In this document: one piece after another, positions 1-9,040 of the stretch
Position numbering within the stretch: the stretch's first letter is position 1
How the letters are laid out: every line of letters begins with the position of its first letter
Assembly (NCBI GenBank): GCA_029817715.1
Contig: JARUPY010000471.1
Span: forward strand, 3,596,001 to 3,660,000
Direction: 5' to 3'
DNA: 64,000 bases
Source: Melastoma dodecandrum
Taxonomy: Eukaryota; Streptophyta; Magnoliopsida; Myrtales; Melastomataceae
Position numbers and translations under genes: made by a program
The notes under the pieces: generated by a model
What the model was told of the DNA's origin: nothing
The model's database searches: none
What the model saw: only the letters and a program-made list of their open reading frames with translations

Positions 1-90
1 GAGCGAGGGATTGTATAACGAACTCAGGCCGGTCGATCCTCCGCCACGCGTCTGTCGTCGACCAGGCAACCACACCGCTCCTGCCGCGTA

Positions 91-2132
91 TGAACCATCC
101 TCATCATATCCTTATTCCTCTTGATCGGTTTCTCCGGATTCCTCGTCGGACTCTCTTCCATTTTCACTCCGATCGAGTGTCACACGGGCCAGCCGCTCAG
201 TTAAGGTGCTCTTGGAAGGCGAAGGGAGCGATGGCGGCTGCGGGAAGCTGGTCGCACGCGAGGGTGTAGAAATAAGGCGGAGGCATAAGGTCATGGCTTT
301 CGTTGGGATTCAGACGGGGTTCGGATCCGTCGGGTGACGAAGGTCCCTGAGGAAGACATGGATGCCGGCCGATCGTGAAGGATTGCAACGGTAGGCATCG
401 GCTGATTTGAGACAAGGCTTCTGAAGGGCATTTGTTGCGTGCTGGAACCAAAACTAATCGATTGAAGCGCCGTGGTTGACAAATGGTCCATGCATTTCGC
501 TATCATTTTCCGTTTTGGCTTCCTGATGGCCCACTTACATGTCTTGTCTCGCACTGCAGTCTTGAAGAAGCTACGGGAGTAGCTTTTAGGTTTGTAATTG
601 GAAAGACCAAGGACAGTGCAAAGATGTCTGAATTGAGGAAGGAAGTAGCAGAGTACGATGATTTCCTGCTTTTAGATATGGAAGAGGAGTATAGTAAGCT
701 CCCAAACAAAACGTAAATGTCGATTTGCATCGTTTGTCTCGCTTTGTATGTAAACAGGAATTTGTCTTGAGCTTGACGGTTTTAGCATCGTGTTTCTGAA
801 ATTCAGGCTGGCATTCTTCAAAGATGCTTGCGCACTCTACGATTCCAAGTTTCACGTAAAAGCCGACGATGACATATACCTAAGGCCAGGTATTTGCTGC
901 TTCTTCAGGCCTAAAAATGTGCTATCGTAGCTTGAATAGTTAATTTGTTGGCTCCTGTCATTTTCATGAAATTCTAGTATGACCTCAAAAACACATAACA
1001 TTAACTTTTAGATAGGCTTTCCCTCCTCTTGACAAAGGAAAGGACACATTCCCAAATTTATCTTGGGTGCATGAAGAAGGGGCCGTTTTCAGTAATCCAA
1101 GACTTAAATGGTTAGTCACTCTTTCTGATGAAAGATTTGGCCAAATTCGCTGAGTATGACGAACAGACATGGTGGGCAACCACTCGCTTTCTTGTTTGGC
1201 TTATTCATTCACAGCATGCAGAAGCTATCTTATTCGTGGTTAATCGTTTTAGTTAAGCAAATATTTTTCCACGTAAAGGAGACCAAGTGACCAATGAAAC
1301 ATCTGTTTAATTCAGACATCTCTCACTCCTTTTATCTTGAATTTTCGATTGTTAACAGTTACTTTGCAGGTATGAACACCTAGGAGATATTCTTGGGAAG
1401 GAATACTTCTTCCATGCTTATGGTCCGGTTTAAGCTCTCAACTGGTTGCTCCGAGACACAACAGGCAGGTTATCTGACTCTGCCAATAGAACTGCTGCCT
1501 CCGATACTGAGATATCTTATTCTATAACCAAAAAGGAGGAAGTAGCTACCATGTCATGCATGTCTGTGATAAAAGCTTTTCTGAATTTGGTTTGATTGGA
1601 AGACCATCGGGAATTTGGCCTTGCCCACCAACTCCTTCTATTCCTTTTGACCGGAAACGAGATAAATAGTGTTTCCCCTTTGTGTTGTCTGACGCCCAAG
1701 TCATGGAATTTCGACAGTTTCCGGATGTTCAGCAACGAAGACGTCACGATCTGTGCATGGATGCTTGCTATGAACGTCAGACACGAAAATAACAAAGGAC
1801 TTTGTGAAGCAGAGTGTACCCCATCATCCATTGCCGTGTGGGATATTCCCAAATGCTCAGGTTTGGTATACTAAATCCTCGCTAATTAGGTAGGCGCTGG
1901 AGAAAATTGAATCTGCTATCGCTGAAGTTGGTCTGGCTGGAATTACAACTTGAATATACCTGTTATTATTATTTTTTTTGGAAGTATGCTTTGTCATGGG
2001 GTCGGTCTCAGTCTGTAGTGCTTTGTTTTTTTCTTTTCTGTAGGCTTGTGTAATCCAGAGAAAAGGTTGCTGGAACTACATGAAATGGAGAGAGCTGTTG
2101 GGAGAACTCTTCTTCTGCGGTGTGATGGCTAG
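91..2132 (+). pseudogene. GT31 beta-1,3-galactosyltransferase pseudogene
   Basis: The family (plant GT31, B3GALT12-14 type) makes Golgi type II membrane enzymes that add beta-1,3-galactose. Translating exon by exon gives a hydrophobic anchor (about 91-170), the conserved KVMAFVGIQTGFGS block (about 285-334), [20 protein letters not shown] (exon about 559-714), the DDD-containing [11 protein letters not shown] (exon about 807-889), LGCMKKG (about 1054-1080), [17 protein letters not shown] (about 1721-1775) and CNPEKRLLELH (about 2049-2081). Splice borders look preserved. Lesions: the anchor frame closes at TAA 202-204 and the next block is in another frame; a TGA at 335-337 replaces an expected Arg; one base is missing around 1078-1088, after KKG; and TAA 1431-1433 stands where the family has Tyr. 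The last exon closes at TAG 2130-2132. With at least four lesions spread over the gene I call it dead. Sequencing error could explain one of them, not all. The missing start may lie left of the window. Confidence 0.85.
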
Positions 2133-2367
2133 GTTCGTAAATTCGGGAAGGATGTTGAAGAACATAGGAAGCGAGTGAGGACTCTCCATGACTTTTGGTA
2201 CAGTCTATAACTAGAGGAGAGTGAGTACGTCAACTAGGTTTGGAATATTCGGTGGGGGTGAAATTGGATGATGCTTCTGTTGCTCACCCAAGCAAAAGAA
2301 AGAATGCTATCCTCTCACAAGCCAAAATATTTATCAGGAGTTTATTTATTTATTTTACGTATGCATA

Positions 2368-3274
2368 GAACGCGAAATTAGTAAAAAATATAGTAAAATT
2401 TACTAAAAATTGGTTTTCTTTTAGTAAAGTCAACGCAAAATTAGTAAAAAAGTATGGAAATTTTACTACTTTTCTACTGTTCAAAGCAGTTCAAGTTTAT
2501 TAATTTTGCGCTCACTTTACTAAAACATTTCCGTTAGTAAAGTCAACTCAAAATTTGTAAAAAAAGCAGTAAATTTTACTACTTTTTTTACTAATTTTTG
2601 CGTTGACTTTAGTAAAAAAAAGCACATTTTTAGTAAAGTCAACGCAAATTTAGTAAAAAAAATAGTAAATTTTACTACTTTTTTACTAATTTTGAGTTGA
2701 CTTTACTAACGGAAATGTTTTAGTAAAGTCAGCGTAAAATTAGTAAAAAAAGTAGTAAATTTTACTACTTTTTACTGTACGAAATTAGGCGATATTTAGT
2801 AATCGTTTACTAATTTTGACGTCTTTTTTAGTAAAAAAACTATTCCAGTTAGTAAAACTGTTGGTAAAGTTTTACGTTTTTAGTAAATGTTTACTAATTT
2901 TGACATGATATTACGAAAAAAATTAGTAAACTGTTACTAAAAATGAAGTTGTTTTACTAATAAATTTACTAATTAGAATAGTGTTTCCAAACCTAACTCC
3001 GAACCTAATTTTGATGTGAAATTACATATTTACCCTGGTTACTAAAGTTATTATTAATTTACTAAACATATTACTAATTTTGGAAGTATTAAGTACAACT
3101 GCGTAAATAATTTACTAACATAATTACTAATATTTCGGTACAATTTCGTAATTTTTACTAAGTTTGATCCAAGATCCGCATTTAATTGGCTGCCGGAGAA
3201 ATTAACGGTTTAGCTGGTTACTAAATTTATTACTAATTTACTAAACATATTACTAATTTTGGAGGTCATTCCTC
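2368..3274 (+). repeat. Left terminal inverted repeat of the Pack element
   Basis: AT-rich arm built from repeated AGTAAA, TTTACT, ACTAATTTTG and GTCAACGC modules. Its sequence at about 2420-2510, including the unique stretch CTACTGTTCAAAGCAGTTC, is the reverse complement of about 8820-8920. Its inner end, with TTTGGAGGTCATTCCTCC at 3258-3275, mirrors the right arm near 8243-8260. Within the arm, AGTAAAGTCAACGCAAA.. and its own complement alternate, so each module of about 75 bp can fold on itself. A segment ending TACTAAACATATTACTAATTTTGG occurs twice (about 3028-3082 and 3218-3263) but once in the right arm, which explains the length difference. Confidence 0.85.
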
Positions 3275-4250
3275 CTCATTTCGTTTAAAGTCTTCGACCT
3301 CCCCGTCGATCGTCCGCTTCCTCCTCTTCGTACCTATTCTGGCCGCTGCGTTTCGTGTTGCAGTCAAAGTCGGGGCAGTTCTTCTGCTTGTGATCACCAC
3401 GACTTCAGGTGTTCCTCCACTTACGTTTTCCCCTTTGTTTTTTCTGGGTTTGGGGGCCTGAAACCCTAATCGTGTAATGGGTAAGTTCTGAAACCTCAAA
3501 GCGTAACCCGTCTCCTCCGATGCAGTAATGTGGGTTTTATAGTTAGGGTGGAGGTGATTAGGGTATAATGTGTGATTTGGTTTTTTTTTTTCTGGAATCC
3601 GTCTTCCGTAGCATTCACGGTAGTCGTCCTGAGTTTTTGTTTGGGGATCTTGTTATCGCTACGGACCCGTGATAGTGGTACGGAGGTAACCTTACATTCG
3701 CGGTAGTCGTCCTGAGTTTTTGTTTCTTTGTAGTTTTAGTTGACTGGGGCTGTGACTTTGGCTTGTGGATCATGTTTCTTCTTGGCAGCGATAGTTTTTG
3801 TGAAGAAATCGCTTCTTGATCTCCTGGGTTTGTCGTCATCTCGTGGTGGGTCGTTCCGCTTGCCTTTCATGCGCTGGTGTTTCGGTTTTGAAGCCGTTGT
3901 TTAATTTGGTTCCGCGATGCCGCAATGATATTTGCATGCTTAGATTGAGGTTACTGGTCTTGAGAGGCCTAATTATGCTGCGGTGTGGATGATTATGCCA
4001 TTCTTTTGTTGAAGTCTGCCTGCGAGAAATCTTTGAATGATCCGACTATGTATTGGATGCTGCAATTCTAGTTTACAGGGGTTGATTTCCACGAGAATTT
4101 GTCTGGTTCATCACTTTTGGCTCTAGATGGGTGATTAGGGTCCTTCAGGAAGTATGAAGATTTGGCTTATTGTTGGGTCATTTTGTTTTTGTTCCAACTG
4201 AAGTCTGAGCGTTTCCCTGTTCCTTTTCCATTAGATATTTGCCAGCAACA
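3275..4250 (+). other. Element interior upstream of the SPP fragment
   Basis: No convincing coding sequence. It probably contains the captured 5' leader and promoter-proximal sequence of the sucrose-phosphatase donor. A 31-bp sequence (CATTC[A/G]CGGTAGTCGTCCTG..) occurs at 3613-3643 and again at 3695-3725 with one mismatch. Confidence 0.5.
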
Positions 4251-4686
4251 ATGGATCGTCTAAGCGCTCCGGCTCGGCTCATGATAGTGTCAGATCTTGA
4301 TCATACTATGGTAACCATGTTTTGTCGAAGCTCGTTCTTTTTTAATTTCGATCGACTTAGCTGAGTCCAAAGATCTCTTTGTGCAGGTTGACCATCACGA
4401 CCCTAAAAATCTCTCTCTGCTCAGGTTCAATGCTTTGTGGGAATTCTACTATCGTCATGACTCTTTGCTCGTATTCTCAACTGGAAGGTCATTGACCCTG
4501 TACAATGAGGTAAGAAAGGAGAAGCCTCTCTTAACTCCTGACATAACGATCATGTCTGTAAGGACAAAGATTACCTACGGCACGGCTATGGTTCCCGATG
4601 ATGGCTGGGTTGAGATTTTGAATCAAAAGTGGGACAGGAATATTGTTGTCGAGGAAACTAGCAAGTTCCCTGAACTGACCCTTCAG
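4251..4686 (+). pseudogene. SPP: Captured 5' fragment of sucrose-phosphate phosphatase
   Basis: SPP hydrolyses sucrose-6-phosphate to sucrose in the cytosol and belongs to the HAD superfamily. Exon 1 (4251-4310) starts at ATG and carries the HAD nucleophile motif DLDHT at residues 16-20. After an intron with GT/AG borders, exon 2 (4387-4686) gives 100 codons, including VDHHDPKNLSLLRFNALWE, VFSTGRS, LLTPDITIMSV, MVPDDGWVEI and EETSKFPELTLQ. The splice is in frame and has no stop. The fragment covers only about the first 120 of some 420 residues, then runs into residual intron (about 4687-4735) and an abrupt join to EIN2 sequence on the other strand. Reading through the donor would add about 18 residues before TAA at 4741. 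It lies inside inverted arms beside two other partial genes, so I call it a transduplicated fragment and not a working enzyme. Confidence 0.9.
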
Positions 4687-4739
4687 GTACTCGTCAAGCA
4701 GAACATGAAAGCATTTTGTTTTTCAGCCGACGGTGAAGA

Positions 4740-7335
4740 TTAATAAGAACTTGTACTGTTGGTAGATTTCAGGGTTGGGAAGCTTGGACAACCGACGCTT
4801 GTATCGCTTGTGTTGGGAAGCTTGGATAACCGACGCTTGTATCGCTTAGGTACAGACACCAAATTCTTCTTCCCGTTTGCGAAGGCCACATCACCTGCAG
4901 CAGTTCCTGTTCGACCTTTTCTGCCTGAAATTGCAACCTCCACATCTTTGATTGTGTCTAGAAGCATTGCCGTGGTCGTGCATTTCCCTCGAGAAAGTTT
5001 CGCCGGTGGGGCTAATGTGCCACCGTTTCCGAGGACTAGAAAAGATGTGGGAAGGGCATTTGCCCCTGAAATCTGAAGACAGAAGCAAAACGCTGCAGGA
5101 GACCGAGGCTCGGAGAATGCTGGATCAATCACACCCTGATCACATGCATAGTTCATGTCATCAAACTCTGTGGAGAACGACAGAAACAGAACAAATATCC
5201 CCTGAAGAAAGCTCTAAAGTAAACAGCGAAGACAGAAAGTTTCGGAGTCTGCCAACAGTAGGGAAAGACCCATGGATGCATGATCGAAGCTAATAATAAA
5301 ATTATGATGAATTACATTGATGAATATACACATTAGCCAGCATTATCTACGAGTGTTCTCAAATTTTCACCAACAAAATAATCTACCATTGAAAATTCTA
5401 TCTTTTCTTCACCAACAGGTCCGGACTCATCCAAACTTGATAGTTCCCTTCCTCTATTGTATCCCGGAGTAGTCATTTGCGTATCCCACTTCCATTTTTG
5501 AGAGTTGATGGGGGAACTTGCGGATCTTAATTGTGTAGTAGCTAACCACAGCATCAAACCGATGGAAGCGCAAGCAGTTGTTAGAAGAATGACATATGGT
5601 GAAGATGAACCACTGCCAATGTTCCACAAGAAATTGCCAGCCCAATCACTACTTCCGAAAATCATTTCATAAAAAAAAAGGATCTTCATACCGAGCATAC
5701 TGATGAGAATGATAAGGGCCACAAGCTCAAAAAATTGTGAGATCCTATGTCCACCCATCAATGTTGCAGATGTGGCCACCCGAAACAAAGGAATCAGAGA
5801 TGATGGCAGTAGTAGTGCAACAATAACCTGCATTAGTATGAGCAATTGATACAGTCCCTCAGCACCAAAATTCCGTAGGAAGTAGGTAGTTGACAGAATA
5901 GAAACCATTCTGATTCCTGCTCGATGCACCCAGCTGGAAATGTCCAGCCTCAAAAAATTGTGCAAGACTGGTTCTCCACCAATATTCCAAATCAAAGATG
6001 TGATTTGACTAGTGCCAATCAAAGCAAGCAGGTAAGCAAGGGCTGCAATTGGACTCCGCATTAACTGAACAAGACACATGAGATGTTGCGTAGTCAGATG
6101 TGATATTAGAACATCAGCACAATAAATTAAAAAAAAAAAGAAGAACCACAAATACTGAAGAATCTCACCTGCTCAATCAACAACACTGCATCCTGGAATG
6201 TAAGCAAAACCAGGCCAGGGTCATTGATGGATGCATTGACTACGGATATTGCCAATATGTAACTTGCCAGATATATGCCGCTGAATACACAAATAGTGGC
6301 GAAAAGGTGGTCATTATATAGGGGACTTCTCATATTTGTCTGCATTTGTTTCTACTTCTATCAAAGAAAAGAAGCATTAAATCATATAAAAATGTACAAA
6401 GAAGCATTCAGAGACAAGTGCTTGCAAATATCTGGCCTAGCTCTGAAATTAAGAAGAGTAAAGTTACAATGACCGTCAACAAACCACAACTGAAATCTGA
6501 CATTCTAGAAAACAAGATATTGCTTAAAAGAAAAAAAAAATCAGTGCAATCAATCATCGCAAGCGCTGCTGCTAGGTAAGAGCGTTATGAGAAGGTGGAC
6601 CTACACATGCCACTCTATACTTGCAAATATCATTAAAAAAGTTGCATTTTAACATTACAAATTACCTTGACCTTAACTTTGAGAAAAAAATATGTAAACA
6701 AAACAGTAGTGCAAATAATAATGGGAAAAGGTAAATTTATCGCCATAAAAGAAGCTTCGCATTGTCAGCACTACTGTGAATTGCAGAGGATAGGGCTGAA
6801 TCTCTTTCGATAGTTTAGGCAATCAACTGGGCAACCACGTTACAATTTCCAAAGATGATTTCCAGCAAAAGACAACTCAAAACCATATGTTTAAGGCTTT
6901 ATAGTTTATAAAGAAGTCATGCACCATCAACCCCTTGATTTTGATACATTACCTTGTAATTAACATTCCATACACATTATTCAATATTTCTCGAGATTGT
7001 AACTTCTGATCGGGTTGATTGGAGGCTAAGAGTCATACCATAATAAAAAAACCCATGAAATCACCTTGCACATCAACAACTAGTTGAACATGAAATGTAA
7101 TACTAGGCTCAAGTCCTATCTGCATTACATAATTTGACACGTAGAGCACTCCTTGAACAAATTAAAAATTTTGAGATCAGATCAGACAGATCTTGACTTG
7201 TGCAGAAGATAAGGGTGATAAGAATAAGAACAAAAACAAAGAGTTGGCATACCTGAACAAGAACTGAGTGCAGGTAAATGTTTTGAGGCAGAATGCCAGC
7301 TCCAAGATTGCGGTGAGAGTACCGAGTCTTTAACC
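4740..7335 (-). pseudogene. EIN2: Captured, internally deleted EIN2 fragment
   Basis: EIN2 is the ER-membrane NRAMP-like protein of ethylene signalling, whose C-terminal part moves to the nucleus. Reading minus: a short exon about 7308-7255 (LGAGILPQNIYLHS), an exon about 6300-6165 ([15 protein letters not shown].. [10 protein letters not shown]), then a long exon about 6070-5333 with NRAMP-like segments (AEGLYQLLILMQVIVALLLP, LIPLFRVAT, EMIFGSSDWAGN, LMLWLATT) ending in a stop. Next, 5135-4740 matches the extreme C-terminus ([57 protein letters not shown]). The large middle of the protein is absent. A 38-bp period tandem duplication (4774-4847) repeats the basic [15 protein letters not shown] sequence and shifts its frame. 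The upstream side is fused directly to MATE sequence near 7335. Confidence 0.88.
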
Positions 7336-8190
7336 GCATTCACTAACCATAACATAACTGCAGATGATGCTAAGGAGAGTTTGATGAAACTAGTCAAGGA
7401 CTTGAAAGCAAGCAAAGAGAAGCCAGTCCAAGCCTCCGGGAAGCGACCTGAGGTCACGTATACGAACTGCACAATGACTATGAACCACCAGGATATATTC
7501 CCAGCTAAAGCCACGCCCACCAGGCCCATTTTGAGCCAATTAATGAACACGATATTCAACCTGAGGTGTAAAATGATAGCCACCACCGAGATAATGGTCA
7601 TGACCCAGACCTTGGTCTGGGACATGAGGAACTTTTGGATGGGGAAATTGAAGGCGTAAGCGAAAATCTGGGGGAGCACCCATACAGAGAATTTCCCGGC
7701 CACCTCGGTGATCTCCTTGTCCTGACGGAACAGCTGGAGCAGGGGGGACGAAAAGACTTAAACAGGGACGAGGCAGAGGGCAGTGACGAAGGTTATGATG
7801 CAGGATCACTACATGTAGATCCCAAGCATGTGAGACTTGCTAGCTCCGACGGCCTGGCCGCAGAGCGTCTCGAGGGCACTTCCCATCCCCAGCTGCTTGG
7901 TACAAAAAAGTAACCTCAAGAATGAATGAATGAATAAGAAAATCATGGGGAATGAGAGGACGAACAAGTAGTAGTAGGAGGAACTGACCATGACGCCATA
8001 GACGAAACCCTCCAAGACGTTCTCGGAGACGGAGACGGCAGAGAGCTCGAGATCGCCAATGTGACCGGCGAAGGCGGGGGAAATGAAAATAACGGAGTAC
8101 TGGGAAACGGCGGTGAGGATGGCGAGAGCGGCGATCTCCCAAGCTGCTTGAGGGTCATGACTTGGAGGGACGCCACCTATCTGTCGAGAT
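7336..8190 (-). pseudogene. Captured 5' half of a MATE (DTX) efflux transporter
   Basis: MATE/DTX proteins are twelve-helix cation-coupled exporters. Reading minus: an exon about 8160-7988 encodes AAWEIAALAILTAVSQYSV, FAGHIGDLELSAVSVSENV and LEGFVYGVM. After an intron, an exon begins LGMGSALETLCGQAVGA, the typical MATE signature, then shows in-frame stops right after HMLGIYM (TAG TGA near 7812-7817) and another after CLVPV. It continues with LLQLFRQDKEITEVAGKFSVWVLPQIFAYAFNFPIQKF.. to SGRFPEAWTGFSLLAFKSL and KLSLASSAVMLWLV, and then changes abruptly into EIN2 sequence near 7335. The downstream half of the transporter is missing. Stops, truncation and its place inside the inverted arms make it a captured pseudogene fragment. 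Confidence 0.85.
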
Positions 8191-8242
8191 CAATACTCCC
8201 TCCCTTCCCCCCTTGAAACTACTAAACCTAAAAAAAAAAGTT

Positions 8243-9040
8243 TGGAGGGAATGACATCCAAAATTAGTAACATGTTTAGTAAATTAGTAATAAGCTTAGT
8301 AACAAGGATAAATCGGTAATTTCACATCAAAAATAGGTTTGGAAACATTATTCTAATTAGTAAATTCATTAGTAAACACCTTCATTTTTTAGTAACAGTT
8401 TACTAACTTTTTTAGTAAAAACATGTCAAAATTAGTAAACATTTACTAAAAACGTAAGACTTTACTAACAGTTTTACTAACTGAAAGAGTTTTTTTACTA
8501 AAAAAGACACCAAAATTAGTAAACAATTACTAATTATCGGCTTAATTCGTACAGTAAAAAGTAGTAAAATTTACTATTTTTTTTTTACTAATTTTGCGCT
8601 GACTTTACTAAAACATTTTCGTTAGTAAAATCAACTCAAAATTAGTAAAAAAAAATATTAAAATTTACTACTTTTTTTACTAAATTTGCGTTGACTTTAC
8701 TAAAAATGTGATTTTTCTACTAAAGTCAACGCAAAATTTAGTAAAAAAAGTAGTAAATTTTAGTATTTTTTTTACTAATTTTGAGTTGACTTTACTAACG
8801 AAAATGTTTTAGTAAAGTCAGCGCAAAATTAGTAAACTTGAACTGCTTTGAACAGTAGAAAAGTAGTAAAATTTTCATACTTTTTTACTAATTTTGCGTT
8901 GACTTTACTAAAAAAAGATCAGTTTTTAGTAAATTTTACTACATTTTTTACTAATTTCGCGTTGACTTTGTTAGTAACGGTCAACTTTTAGTAAAATTTA
9001 CTAAAAAAAAATAGTAGTAATTAGTAAACTACGTAACCGT
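8243..9040 (-). repeat. Right terminal inverted repeat of the Pack element
   Basis: Reverse-complement partner of 2368-3274. Shared landmarks are CATCCAAAATTAGTAACATG at its inner end, TAGGTTTGGAAACATTATTCTAATTAG (about 8332-8358) and GAACTGCTTTGAACAGTAG (about 8843-8861). It extends further outward than the left arm, to TAGTAGTAATTAGTAAACTACG near 9040, so it may hold the true terminus. Confidence 0.82.

Larger units (their letters stand above)
2368..9040. mobile_element. Pack-type TIR transposon carrying three host gene fragments
   Basis: Two long inverted arms (about 2368-3274 and 8243-9040) enclose about 5 kb holding pieces of sucrose-phosphate phosphatase, EIN2 and a MATE transporter, with introns. 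No transposase reading frame was seen, so the element would be non-autonomous. Arms paired with unrelated captured gene pieces are the hallmark of Pack-MULE and Pack-CACTA elements. The arms are made of AGTAAA/TTTACT palindromic modules, as in subterminal repeats of CACTA elements or the arms of foldback elements. The left arm seems to lack about 50-80 outer bases that the right arm keeps. I could not find a target-site duplication, so the class is undecided. Confidence 0.8.

Noticed and set aside
4251..4686. A working sucrose-phosphatase gene
   Set aside because: Only the first two exons are present, followed by an abrupt join to EIN2, all inside inverted arms.
2368..9040. Firm assignment of the Pack element to CACTA
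   Set aside because: The right end has CTACTATT-like sequence on its minus strand and subterminal repeats suit CACTA, but no CACTA terminus or 3-bp duplication was found and the left end looks truncated.
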